64,000 nucleotides of DNA, from contig NZ_CADIJX010000002.1 in assembly GCF_902859625.1 (NCBI RefSeq), positions 682,001-746,000 of the forward strand, given 5' to 3'. Below, one piece after another: positions 51,783 to 59,840 of this stretch. Both the position numbers and the translations under genes were made by a program. The stretch comes from Achromobacter pestifer. Its GTDB lineage: Bacteria; Pseudomonadota; Gammaproteobacteria; Burkholderiales; Burkholderiaceae_B. The notes under the pieces were generated by a model. It had not been told where the DNA came from and made no database searches. It saw only the letters and a list, made by a program, of their open reading frames with translations. The stretch's first letter is position 1. Each line of letters opens with the position of its first letter.

Positions 51783-52832
51783 TCAAACGGTGGCGGCGGC
51801 CAGCGGGTTGCCCAGCGTGCCAACCTGCGAGATGTGGATGTCGTAGCGCTGTCCGGCGCGCGCGCGTGGCGCGCCATGCGGAGCGCCAACCAGCAGAAGG
51901 TCGCCGGCCTCGAAACTCATGAATTGCGTCACGTCGGCGATCAGCCGCGCAACGGGACGGATCAGGTCGGCCGTGCTGGCGCGCTGCGCCAAGACGCCGT
52001 CCACATGGACTTCGATATCCAGCGCGTCGGGGTTGAGGACGGAAGCGGTCGGCACCAGATCGCGGCCAATCGGACAGAAGCCGTCACGGCATTTCTGCTT
52101 GAGCGCGGGGCGGAAGTAGCTGGCATGCGGCACCGACAAGTCGGCCACCACGCGATAGCCCGCCACATGGTCCAGCGCCTCGGCCTCCGTGACCCGTGAG
52201 GCGCGGCGCGAGAACTCCACGGCCAGGCAGGCGCCGATCTCTATTTCGTCCACGTCGGCCGGCAACGTGATGGTGTCGCCATCTTGTGCGTAGGTGTTGG
52301 CGGGTTTGATGTAGAGCACAGGGGCGTGCGGCGCGGCCTTGTAGGGCGGGGCGTTTACGGCGTCGCCCAAGGCCTCCAGCGATTGGCGCGTGTTCAGCGC
52401 GGCACCCACCACGGTGCGAGGCAGCGCCATCTCCGTGGCGCTCTTGGCGGCGCGGGCGGCCAAGTAGTCGCGGTAGTTGTTCAGTTTGTAGTTCAGCACC
52501 GGGTCGGCTTCTTCGATCTGTAGCGAAATGCCTAGCGGGCCTGCGTCCATGTGCGATGCAAGCGCCGTGGTCAGGGCCTGGAACACCCGCTCGCCCAGCG
52601 CCGATTTCTGGGCATCGCTGCGTCCATGGCCGATGCGAAGCACGACATGGACAAAGGCATTGTCGGGATGCCCGTCGACAATCAGGCAGTCGTCCACGCG
52701 CAGTGCGCGCGTACGGGCGCCGGCCAGCGGAAACAGGCTGCCGTCACCCACGGCGGCGTCCTGCACGGTGCGCATCAACGTGCGCGTGTCCAGGTCCAGG
52801 TTGCCGGAATACTCAATCCAGATATGAGGCAT
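51783..52832 (-). CDS. Fusion of 5-carboxymethyl-2-hydroxymuconate isomerase (HpaF) and FAH-fold HpaG1
   Basis: This 349-residue protein has two domains. Residues 1-125 are HpaF-like: the catalytic N-terminal Pro2 (MPHIWIEYSGNLD), then FVHVVLRIGHGRSDAQKSALGE and LQIEEADPVLNYKLNN match CHM isomerase. Residues from about 140 form an FAH domain (VLYIKPANTYAQDGDTI, IEIGACLAVEF, FEAGDLLLVGAPHG). It would isomerise carboxymethyl-hydroxymuconate and then act on the next intermediate in one polypeptide. There is no stop or frameshift between the parts, and the joining linker is short. It heads the minus-strand hpa operon next to a candidate HpaR site. Confidence 0.88.
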   Translation of the reverse strand: MPHIWIEYSGNLDLDTRTLMRTVQDAAVGDGSLFPLAGARTRALRVDDCLIVDGHPDNAFVHVVLRIGHGRSDAQKSALGERVFQALTTALASHMDAGPLGISLQIEEADPVLNYKLNNYRDYLAARAAKSATEMALPRTVVGAALNTRQSLEALGDAVNAPPYKAAPHAPVLYIKPANTYAQDGDTITLPADVDEIEIGACLAVEFSRRASRVTEAEALDHVAGYRVVADLSVPHASYFRPALKQKCRDGFCPIGRDLVPTASVLNPDALDIEVHVDGVLAQRASTADLIRPVARLIADVTQFMSFEAGDLLLVGAPHGAPRARAGQRYDIHISQVGTLGNPLAAATV

Positions 52833-52850
52833 GTCGACGGTCTCGGCACA

Positions 52851-52868
52851 TTGTTAGCATGTTAATTA
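52851..52868. promoter_or_regulatory. Candidate HpaR operator 1
   Basis: TTGTTAGCATGTTAATTA lies 18 bp upstream of the hpaF-hpaG1 start. It contains an imperfect inverted repeat TTAGC-AT-GTTAA and matches operator 2 at 15 of 18 positions. MarR-family repressors bind such short AT-rich palindromes. Confidence 0.65.
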
Positions 52869-52969
52869 TCATAGTGAAAATGGCCTGCCGCAGCAATGCG
52901 GAGCAGGCCCTGGGCCATAAGGGCGGGATCGGGGTTTCCCGACATTGACAGCAGCGCGCCGCAAGCATA

Positions 52970-52987
52970 ATGTTAACGTGTTAATTA
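52970..52987. promoter_or_regulatory. Candidate HpaR operator 2
   Basis: ATGTTAACGTGTTAATTA lies 47 bp upstream of the hpaE start. It contains a perfect inverted repeat TTAAC-GT-GTTAA. Its 15/18 match to operator 1, one near each divergent operon, supports a common regulator, most likely the MarR-type HpaR encoded after hpaD. Confidence 0.68.
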
Positions 52988-53034
52988 AATTGATGGCGAT
53001 CATGACCATCGTGGCCATGGACGAGGAGCCGCAC

Positions 53035-54501
53035 GTGAGCATCAAGCATTGGATCAACGGCAAGCAGGTCGACAGCCCCGACCGCTTTGTCACCTATAAC
53101 CCGGCCACTGGCGAAGCCATTGCCGAGGTCGCCGCAGGCGGGCAGGCTGAGATCGATGCCGCCGTTTCCGCCGCGGCGGACGCCTTTCCCAAATGGGCCA
53201 ATACGCCTGCCAAGGAGCGCGCCCGCCTGATGCGGCGCTTGGGCGAATTGATCGACCAGAACGTGCCGCAACTGGCCGATCTGGAAACCCAGGATACGGG
53301 TCTACCGATTTCGCAGACTCGCAAGCAATTGATCCCACGCGCCTCGGAGAATTTCAATTTCTTCGCCGAGGTGTGCACGCGCATGAACGGCCACACGTAT
53401 CCGGTGGACGACCAGATGCTGAACTACACGCTGTATCAGCCGGTGGGCGTGTGCGCGTTGGTGTCACCCTGGAACGTGCCGTTCATGACGGCTACCTGGA
53501 AAACGGCGCCTTGCCTGGCGCTGGGTAATACCGCCGTGCTGAAGATGTCTGAACTATCACCGTTGACGGCCGATCAATTGGGCATGCTGGCGCGCGAAGC
53601 CGGCATTCCCGCTGGCGTGCTGAACGTGGTGCAGGGATACGGCGCCACCGCGGGCGATGCGCTGGTGCGCCATCCCGGCGTGCGCGCGATCTCGTTCACG
53701 GGGGGCACCGTGACGGGCAAGAAGATTCTGTCCAGTGCCGGCGGCATCAAGAAGTTCTCCATGGAATTGGGCGGCAAGTCGCCCGTCCTGATTTTTGATG
53801 ACGCGGACGTCGAGCGCGCGCTGGATGCGGCGTTGTTCACCATCTTTTCGCTGAACGGCGAACGTTGCACGGCGGGCTCGCGCATCTTCGTCCAACAGAG
53901 CATCTACGACGACTTCGTGCGTCAATTCGCCGCGCGCGCCGAGCGCTTGGCGGTGGGCGACCCGGGCGATGAGAAAACCCATGTGGGTGCGATGATCACG
54001 CGCCAGCATTGGGAAAAGGTGACGGGCTACATTCAATTGGCCGAACAGGAAGGTGCCCGCATCCTGGCGGGTGGCGCCGGCCGGCCTGCGGGTTTGCCTG
54101 CGCATTTGGCGGGTGGCAATTTCGTGCGTCCAACCGTGTTGGCTGATGTGGACAACCGCATGCGCTGTGCCCAGGAAGAGATTTTCGGGCCGGTGGCCTG
54201 CCTGATCCCGTTCAAGGACGAGGCCGAGGGCCTGGCCTTGGCCAACGACGTGAAGTACGGGTTGGCGTCCTACATCTGGACCCGCGATATCGGGCGAGCC
54301 CACCGCCTGGCGCGCGGCATCGAAGCGGGCATGGTGTTCATCAACAGCCAGAACGTGCGCGACCTGCGCCAGCCGTTTGGCGGCACGAAAGAATCGGGCA
54401 CGGGACGCGAAGGCGGCGAATACAGCTATGAAGTATTCGCCGAGATCAAGAACGTGTGCGTGTCCCTGGGCAGTCACCATATCCCGAAATGGGGCGTATA
54501 A
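53035..54501 (+). CDS. hpaE: 5-carboxymethyl-2-hydroxymuconate semialdehyde dehydrogenase
   Basis: This 488-residue aldehyde dehydrogenase oxidises the ring-cleavage product of homoprotocatechuate. Catalytic Glu lies in MELGGKSPVLIF and catalytic Cys in NGERCTAGSR. The N-terminus VSIKHWINGKQVDS matches the HpaE branch. GTG 53035 is chosen because GAGGAG lies six bases upstream and the size then equals known HpaE; upstream ATGs overlap the operator region. The ring-cleaving hpaD follows after 26 bp. Confidence 0.94.
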   Translation: MSIKHWINGKQVDSPDRFVTYNPATGEAIAEVAAGGQAEIDAAVSAAADAFPKWANTPAKERARLMRRLGELIDQNVPQLADLETQDTGLPISQTRKQLIPRASENFNFFAEVCTRMNGHTYPVDDQMLNYTLYQPVGVCALVSPWNVPFMTATWKTAPCLALGNTAVLKMSELSPLTADQLGMLAREAGIPAGVLNVVQGYGATAGDALVRHPGVRAISFTGGTVTGKKILSSAGGIKKFSMELGGKSPVLIFDDADVERALDAALFTIFSLNGERCTAGSRIFVQQSIYDDFVRQFAARAERLAVGDPGDEKTHVGAMITRQHWEKVTGYIQLAEQEGARILAGGAGRPAGLPAHLAGGNFVRPTVLADVDNRMRCAQEEIFGPVACLIPFKDEAEGLALANDVKYGLASYIWTRDIGRAHRLARGIEAGMVFINSQNVRDLRQPFGGTKESGTGREGGEYSYEVFAEIKNVCVSLGSHHIPKWGV

Positions 54502-54527
54502 GTCCTAGGAACAAGGAGACAAGCATC

Positions 54528-55379
54528 ATGGGTAAGCTCGCGCTGGCGGCCAAGGTGACACACGTGCCGTCCATGTATCTGTCGGAACTTCCCGGCAAGC
54601 ACCACGGCTGCCGCGAAGCAGCCATTCAAGGGCACCGCGTGATCGGCCAGCGTTGCCGTGATCTGGATGTGGACACGATCGTCGTGCTGGATGTGCATTG
54701 GCTGGTCAACGCGGGCTATCACGTGAACGCCAATGCGCGCTTCAAGGGCTGCTACACCAGCAATGAGCTGCCGCATTTCATCAAGGACATGGACTACGCC
54801 TACCGTGGCAATCCAGAACTGGGGCGGCGTATCGCCGAATGCGCCACGGCGGCCGGCGTCGGCACGCGGTCGCACGAAATAGACAGCCTGGAACTGGAGT
54901 ACGGCACGCTGGTGCCGATGCGCTACATGAACGGCGACGGCCGCTTCAACGTGGTGTCGGTGGCCGCGTGGTGCGCGTGGCACGGGTTGGATGAGAGCCG
55001 GCGCTTTGGCGCGGCGTTGCGTCAGGCCATCGAGGCCAGCGACAGCCGTGTCGCCGTGCTGGCCAGCGGATCGCTGTCGCACCGCTTCAACGACAACGGC
55101 AGCCCGGAAGCCGCCATGCACCGGATCAGCCGCGAGTTCTATCGTCAGGTGGATTTGCGCGTGGTTGAGCTATGGCGCCAGGGAGACTGGAAGACGTTCT
55201 GCGCGATGCTGCCCGAATACGCCGAGCTTTGCGTGGGCGAGGGTGGCATGCACGACACCGCCATGCTGCTGGGACTGCTGGGATGGGATGGCTACGACCA
55301 GCCGGTGGAGATCGTCACCGATTACTTCACCAGTTCCGGCACGGGACAGATCAATGCGATCTTCCCGGTGCCAGCCTGA
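54528..55379 (+). CDS. hpaD: 3,4-dihydroxyphenylacetate 2,3-dioxygenase (class III extradiol, LigB type)
   Basis: This 283-residue Fe(II) enzyme cleaves homoprotocatechuate to 5-carboxymethyl-2-hydroxymuconate semialdehyde. LigB-family features include the early histidines in KVTHVPSMY and LPGKHHGCREA, the LDVHWLVN strand, and ELEYGTLVPMRYM. GSLSHRFND carries the catalytic-site His, and the terminal ITDYF-like VTDYFTSSGTGQINAIFP completes the pattern. A strong AAGGAG site precedes ATG 54528. It is the second gene of the plus-strand hpa operon. Confidence 0.94.
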   Translation: MGKLALAAKVTHVPSMYLSELPGKHHGCREAAIQGHRVIGQRCRDLDVDTIVVLDVHWLVNAGYHVNANARFKGCYTSNELPHFIKDMDYAYRGNPELGRRIAECATAAGVGTRSHEIDSLELEYGTLVPMRYMNGDGRFNVVSVAAWCAWHGLDESRRFGAALRQAIEASDSRVAVLASGSLSHRFNDNGSPEAAMHRISREFYRQVDLRVVELWRQGDWKTFCAMLPEYAELCVGEGGMHDTAMLLGLLGWDGYDQPVEIVTDYFTSSGTGQINAIFPVPA

Positions 55380-55381
55380 GA

Positions 55382-55846
55382 TCAGGCGTCGCTGGATTCG
55401 CGCGACGCTGGCACGTCGCGCTTGATCAGATCGACCATGGCGTCGACATCGCGATATAGGCGGTCCAGCAATTCCTTGCCGATCTTGCCTTCGATCTCTT
55501 GATACTTCGCATCCACCTGCGGGCGCATGCGGTCAATCAACTTGTTGCTTTTGGGAGTCAGCGATATTTCCTGGCGCCGCTGGTCGGCGCTGGAACGCAC
55601 GCGCTTGATCAGGCCTTGCTCTTCCATGCCGGCCAGCATGCGGGTCAGGCTGGGGCTGAGGATCTGGCAACTGCGCGCGATCTGGTTGGGTTCCATCGAG
55701 CCCACTTCGCTCAAGGTGCGCAGCACCCGCCATTGTTGTTCGGTGACGCCGGCCGCGTGCAACACGGGGCGGAAATGCGCCATCAGGGTTTCGCGCGCGT
55801 AAAGCAGCAGGTGGGGAAGATTGCGGTGGTGGAAGCTCGGACTCAT
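55382..55846 (-). CDS. hpaR: Homoprotocatechuate degradation repressor HpaR (MarR family)
   Basis: This 154-residue MarR-type winged helix has DNA-recognition region LSEVGSMEPNQIARSCQILSPSLTRMLAGMEEQGLIKRVRSSADQRRQEISLT, with the DQRR wing. Its C-terminal dimerisation helices follow. The opening HHRNLPHLLLYARE is typical of HpaR. It converges with hpaD two bases apart and is transcribed separately from the operons it should control. The proposed effector is homoprotocatechuate or 4-hydroxyphenylacetate, by analogy with E. coli. Confidence 0.92.
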   Translation of the reverse strand: MSPSFHHRNLPHLLLYARETLMAHFRPVLHAAGVTEQQWRVLRTLSEVGSMEPNQIARSCQILSPSLTRMLAGMEEQGLIKRVRSSADQRRQEISLTPKSNKLIDRMRPQVDAKYQEIEGKIGKELLDRLYRDVDAMVDLIKRDVPASRESSDA

Positions 55847-55911
55847 GGCGGCTATGTTAGCAAGAAGCCGTCCAGATTCTGACCAATATTTGCATGCGTC
55901 GCACTTGCGAC

Positions 55912-55954
55912 ACGGCCATCGATGCCGCCTCTTTTGAGCGGGACCGATGGCCGT
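55912..55954. repeat. Inverted repeat ACGGCCATCG/CGATGGCCGT downstream of the membrane-protein gene
   Basis: Perfect 10-bp arms enclose 23 bases that hold a second CCGC/GCGG pair. It lies 14 bp beyond the minus-strand stop at 55968 and upstream of hpaR. A structure-based terminator for the minus-strand gene is plausible, although no T-tract follows. Confidence 0.5.
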
Positions 55955-55967
55955 AGAGGGGGACAGG

Positions 55968-56609
55968 TCAGGCCGGGTTTTGCTGGGCCAGTTCTTGCAG
56001 ATCGTCGGGCAGGGTCAAGTCGGGTGCGCCTTGCTGCAATTCGCGCAGCGCCTGCACGGCCTCGTCTTGCTGATCGTCCTGGACCAGCGAGCGGATGTGG
56101 GCGACGCGCGCCTCGATGTCCTGCTCACTGAACGCCACGACTTCCGTGGTTGCCGCGTCGCCTTGCTGAGCCGTTTCGGCGGTTGCCGGGGCGGCTGCTT
56201 CCGAGGTGGCGGGGGCGGCTGGCGGCTGGCTGGAGGCTGCGTCGTTCTGGGGGGCCACGACACGCTGGGTGACGGCCGGCGAGGCTGGCTTGTCCGTCAA
56301 TGCCTCGGTCAGCGCGGTGGGCGCGGGCGAGCGCTCGGCGCTGGTGCCAACTTCGTGGGGGGCGACCAGTTGCGCGTTCAGGTCTTGCATGTCGGCGCTT
56401 TCGCGCATGTCGGTCCAGGCGAACAGTCCGGCCACCATGGCGGCGCAAGCGGCCGCGGCCCAGCCGGGGTGCCAGCTGTGACCAGGGTGCCAGCTGCGGC
56501 GTACCGCTGCGTCCAGTTCGGGACTGGTCCCGGGTCTGGGCTTACGGTACAAGGCGCGCAGATCCCGTTCATCGTCTTCATCGAAAGGGGGGCGATAGGT
56601 AATGCTCAT
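55968..56609 (-). CDS. Hypothetical membrane-anchored protein with Ala/Pro-rich region
   Basis: This 213-residue protein is of unknown function. An acidic/basic cytoplasmic head (residues 1-40, with DEDDERDLRALYRKPRPG) precedes a duplicated SWHPGHSWHPGW and a single membrane helix (about 48-66). A long Ala/Pro/Thr-rich stretch then runs to about 165, and a C-terminal helical segment (EQDIEARVAHIRSLVQDDQQDEAVQALRELQQG) resembles half a tetratricopeptide repeat. The layout recalls anti-sigma or cell-envelope proteins. ATG 56609 has GAGGAG seven bases upstream; the longer frame has none. Confidence 0.75.
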   Translation of the reverse strand: MSITYRPPFDEDDERDLRALYRKPRPGTSPELDAAVRRSWHPGHSWHPGWAAAACAAMVAGLFAWTDMRESADMQDLNAQLVAPHEVGTSAERSPAPTALTEALTDKPASPAVTQRVVAPQNDAASSQPPAAPATSEAAAPATAETAQQGDAATTEVVAFSEQDIEARVAHIRSLVQDDQQDEAVQALRELQQGAPDLTLPDDLQELAQQNPA

Positions 56610-57036
56610 GCGCGTACTCCTCGCGCATACGCCCGGTGGCAGGACGTATCCGCGTTTGACCTTTGCTTTGCACCGCGCCGGTGGTCCGGCGGTCTCGTCT
56701 GGGCTGGGGTCTTGTTCCGGTTTATGCGGCCTTGGCAAAGACCGCAGGGCGATTGCGCCGCGATTCCCGTTGCTGCGCCCGACAAGGGCGTTCGGCGCCG
56801 GGTATGCCGCCCTGAACGGGCGGTTCGACAATGCGCTGCACCCGTCGATTATGCGCGATTTGTCGGAATCCAGCAGGGAATTTCTTCTATTTGCATGATG
56901 TAACTTTGGCCTGTCCCCGTTAGTGAAAGGGAAATGACAGATTCGTGCACCGGGGCGGGGCAATCAGACGTCCGGACGCGCGCTTTGATGCGCGGTGCGC
57001 GCGCTGGAAAGGTGGGTTGCCGGTACACTTTCGCGC
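56610..57036. other. Divergent intergenic region upstream of radA
   Basis: 427 bp without a supportable gene. Several open frames cross it, but none has a ribosome site or recognisable product. It should hold the promoters for the hypothetical membrane protein (minus) and radA (plus). An AT-richer patch lies at about 56875-56905. I see no clear operator or repeat. Confidence 0.55.
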
Positions 57037-58398
57037 ATGGCCAAATCCCGAACCGTATACGTGTGCGCCGACTGTGGCGGCACCACCCCGAAGTGGCAGG
57101 GCAAATGCCCGCATTGCAACGCCTGGAACACCCTGGAAGAAACGGTGGAGTCGTCGTCGCCCGCCGCGTCGTCCCATCGCTACGCGCCGCTGGCCTCGGC
57201 CAGCCCGGTGCGCAGCCTGTCTGAAATTGAAGCGCGTGAAACGCCGCGCCAACCCACCGGGCTGGACGAATTCGACCGGGTGCTGGGTGGCGGCCTGGTG
57301 GCCGGCGCGGTCGTGCTGATTGGTGGCGACCCCGGTATCGGCAAGTCCACGTTGCTGTTGCAGGCCTTGGCGTCGATGTCCCAGACCACCAGCGTCCTGT
57401 ATGTGACGGGCGAGGAGTCGGCCGAGCAGGTCGCGTTGCGCGCCCGTCGCCTGGACTTGCAGACGGGCAACGTCAACCTGCTGGCGGAAATCCGGCTGGA
57501 GGCCATCCAGGCTGCCGTGTCCGAACAGAAGCCGACCGTCGCCGTGATCGATTCGATCCAAACCCTATATAGCGGTGAACTCAGCGCCGCGCCGGGTTCG
57601 GTATCGCAGGTGCGTGAATGCGCGGCGCAATTGACGCGACTGGCCAAGCAAACAGGCATTGCCATCGTCATGATCGGCCACGTCACGAAAGACGGCGCGC
57701 TGGCGGGCCCGCGCGTGCTGGAGCACATCGTGGATACGGTCCTGTACTTTGAAGGCGACACGCATTCGTCGTTCCGGCTGGTGCGCGCGTTCAAGAACCG
57801 TTTCGGCGCGGTCAACGAACTGGGCGTATTCGCCATGACCGACCGGGGTTTGCGCGGCGTGGCCAATCCTTCCGCGCTGTTCCTGTCGCAGCACGAGCAG
57901 CAGGTGGCGGGTTCCTGCGTGATGGCCACGCAAGAGGGCACGCGCCCATTGCTGGTTGAAATCCAGGCCTTGGTCGACAGTTCTCACGCGCCCAATCCGC
58001 GCCGGCTGACGGTCGGGTTGGAAGGCAACCGCTTGGCCATGCTGTTGGCCGTGCTGCACCGGCACGCCGGTGTCACCACGTTCGACCAGGACGTTTTCGT
58101 CAATGCGGTGGGTGGCGTGCGCATCACCGAACCGGCCGCCGACTTGCCGGTGCTGCTGGCCATCATGTCGTCCTTGCGCGACAAGCCGCTGCCGCGCGGC
58201 CTGATCGCCTTCGGCGAAGTCGGTCTGGCGGGCGAGATCCGGCCCGCGCCGCGTGGCCAGGAACGCTTGCGCGAGGCGGCCAAGCTGGGCTTTTCCATTG
58301 CGCTCATCCCCAAGGCCAACGCGCCGCGCCAGCCTATCGAAGGGCTGGAGATCTGGGCGGTGGACCGGCTGGATGCCGCGCTGGATAAATTGCGTTGA
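57037..58398 (+). CDS. radA: DNA repair protein RadA
   Basis: This 453-residue DnaB-type branch-migration helicase related to RecA processes recombination intermediates. It has an N-terminal zinc finger (CADCGG ... CPHC), Walker A GGDPGIGKST near residue 94, Walker B-like VAVIDSIQTLY, and the RadA motif KNRFG. A C-terminal Lon-protease-like domain follows (PRGLIAFGEVGLAGEIRP). ATG 57037 places the zinc finger at its normal position; an upstream GTG/ATG-type start is not needed. The sequence is complete and ordinary for the family. Confidence 0.97.
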   Translation: MAKSRTVYVCADCGGTTPKWQGKCPHCNAWNTLEETVESSSPAASSHRYAPLASASPVRSLSEIEARETPRQPTGLDEFDRVLGGGLVAGAVVLIGGDPGIGKSTLLLQALASMSQTTSVLYVTGEESAEQVALRARRLDLQTGNVNLLAEIRLEAIQAAVSEQKPTVAVIDSIQTLYSGELSAAPGSVSQVRECAAQLTRLAKQTGIAIVMIGHVTKDGALAGPRVLEHIVDTVLYFEGDTHSSFRLVRAFKNRFGAVNELGVFAMTDRGLRGVANPSALFLSQHEQQVAGSCVMATQEGTRPLLVEIQALVDSSHAPNPRRLTVGLEGNRLAMLLAVLHRHAGVTTFDQDVFVNAVGGVRITEPAADLPVLLAIMSSLRDKPLPRGLIAFGEVGLAGEIRPAPRGQERLREAAKLGFSIALIPKANAPRQPIEGLEIWAVDRLDAALDKLR

Positions 58399-58407
58399 TA
58401 TCGCGGG

Positions 58408-58427
58408 CTGCCCGTCGCGGCGGGCAG
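58408..58427 (+). terminator. Short GC stem-loop after radA, weak terminator candidate
   Basis: CTGCCCG, six bases, CGGGCAG begins nine bases after the radA stop. There is no good T-run (GTTCTTG follows later), so transcription may read into the TauE-family gene. Confidence 0.35.
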
Positions 58428-58495
58428 GCGGCCGTTCTTGAATTTCCCTTTCTGATCGCCCATCCTGGACAAGGCCGGGTTTGCTGGAGCAAGTC

Positions 58496-59275
58496 GTGAG
58501 TCTGTTTGTTATCGCCACGTGCCTGGCCGCGGGTGGCCTGATTGGTTTCATGGGCGGCGTGCTGGGCATCGGAGGCGGGCTGATCGCCATTCCCGCATTG
58601 GTCCTGTTGATGGGGATGTCGCAGCAATTGGCGCAGGGCACCGCGTTGATCATGGTGCTGCCTGCCATCACGATGGCCGTGCGCAAATACAATCAGCAGA
58701 CGCGGATCGACAAGCGTGTCGCAGCCGCGGGCGCGGCCGGCGCCGTGGTCTTTACGTGGGTCGGTGCGCGCTTGGCATTGGGCATCGATTCCAGCGTGCT
58801 GCGCCAGAGCTTTGCCGTCTTCCTGTTCTTCATCGCCTTGTTCTATGTTTGGCAAACCTGGCGCGCAAGCCGTCCGGCCGAGCGTCGCCCGCAAGCAGAC
58901 AAGCGCGTGGCGCCAGTCTTCACGCCTCGCCGTGCCAGCGTGCTGGGCATGCTGTGCGGCACGTTGGGCGGCTTCTTCGGTGTGGGTGGGGCCGTGCTGG
59001 CGGTGCCGATCATCACCACGATCTTCCGGCTACCGCAAACCACGGCGCAAGCGTTGGCGCTGAGCATGGTGATTCCGGGTTCAACGATTGCACTGATCAC
59101 TTATGCGTGGGCGGGACAGGCCAGTTGGATGGTGGGTCTGCCGCTTGCCATCGGCAGCCTGCTGTTCGTGCCGATCGGCGTCAGATTGGCGTACAAGCTG
59201 CCTGAACGGAAGCTGAGAGCATGCTTCGCGTTGATGCTCTTCGCGACGGTGGCGTTGCTGGCATTTGAGGCATAG
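58496..59275 (+). CDS. TauE/SafE family membrane permease (UPF0721)
   Basis: This 259-residue protein has about seven to eight membrane helices in two related halves. Each half starts with the family pattern G-G-x-x-G-x-G-G: GFMGGVLGIGGGLIAIP near residue 17 and GTLGGFFGVGGAVLAVP near residue 157. Members export sulfite, sulfoacetate or other organosulfonates and carboxylates. GTG 58496 is favoured because GGAG lies six bases upstream; a TTG at 58481 would add five residues. The substrate is unknown, and the neighbours give no clue. Confidence 0.88.
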   Translation: MSLFVIATCLAAGGLIGFMGGVLGIGGGLIAIPALVLLMGMSQQLAQGTALIMVLPAITMAVRKYNQQTRIDKRVAAAGAAGAVVFTWVGARLALGIDSSVLRQSFAVFLFFIALFYVWQTWRASRPAERRPQADKRVAPVFTPRRASVLGMLCGTLGGFFGVGGAVLAVPIITTIFRLPQTTAQALALSMVIPGSTIALITYAWAGQASWMVGLPLAIGSLLFVPIGVRLAYKLPERKLRACFALMLFATVALLAFEA

Positions 59276-59276
59276 C

Positions 59277-59295
59277 CCACGCATCGTGTGCGTGG
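59277..59295 (+). terminator. Stem-loop after the TauE-family gene, weak terminator candidate
   Basis: CCACGCA, five bases, TGCGTGG lies directly behind the stop codon at 59275, followed by GGGGCTTCTTCC. Position supports a terminator; the T-content is poor. Confidence 0.4.
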
Positions 59296-59471
59296 CGTGG
59301 GGCTTCTTCCCGGCGGGCAGTGCATATTTCCAACCGTTAGCGACCGAAAGTTTGTGGTTCCGGCGTGAACCTTCTGCGGGGGGCGCCTTCAAACGGAGTA
59401 CGGGGTAAGCGGCGATGTTGCCGCCCCGTGTCGGAAAAGGCTTCGGCCTTGTACATTCAGGAGTTCATGAA

Positions 59472-59711
59472 ATGACGACTCACTCCCGTATTGCTGCGTT
59501 CTTGTCCACCTCGGCCTTGTGCCTCGGTCTTGCTGCTGCGCCTTCGGCGTTCGCGGCGGGCGCCGATGCCTCGGCCAAGACGGGCGAAACCAAGACCCAG
59601 GCGCAGCACAAGCATCACAAGTCTGATAAAACGTCCGCCAAACAGGGGGGCGCAAAGTCAGGCGCAACATCGAAGATGGACCACTCCGGCAGCACGACGC
59701 CGGCGAAGTAA
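59472..59711 (+). CDS. Small secreted Lys/His/Thr-rich protein
   Basis: This 79-residue product has a clear signal peptide (MTTHSRIAAFLSTSALCLGLAAAPSAFA) and a mature part of about 50 residues. That part is rich in Lys, Thr, Ser, Ala and Gly and includes a KHHK cluster. It has no cysteine and is probably disordered in the periplasm. AGGAG precedes ATG 59472 by eight bases, and a strong terminator follows, which supports a real gene. Similar small proteins of unknown function occur in related bacteria. Metal or polyanion binding would fit the composition. Confidence 0.7.
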   Translation: MTTHSRIAAFLSTSALCLGLAAAPSAFAAGADASAKTGETKTQAQHKHHKSDKTSAKQGGAKSGATSKMDHSGSTTPAK

Positions 59712-59781
59712 GCAAGGGGCTGTAAAGCCCAACGTAGTTCCTTTGCAGGAAGACTGCCGATCCCGCGGGGCCGGAAAGTCG

Positions 59782-59813
59782 AAAGCCTCTCGGTATGGGC
59801 ACCGAGAGGCTTT
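59782..59813. terminator. Strong bidirectional intrinsic terminator
   Basis: A 13-bp stem (AAAGCCTCTCGGT with ACCGAGAGGCTTT) has a six-base loop, followed by TTTTT on the plus strand and by T-run equivalents on the minus strand. It serves the small secreted protein gene (plus) and the hydroxyacid dehydrogenase gene (minus). Confidence 0.9.
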
Positions 59814-59840
59814 TTCGTTTCTGAGCCGTGCCGATCGGGC

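Noticed and set aside
56602..56898. A 98-codon open frame in the gap upstream of radA
   Set aside because: No ribosome site, no recognisable domain, and it starts inside the coding start of the opposite-strand membrane protein.
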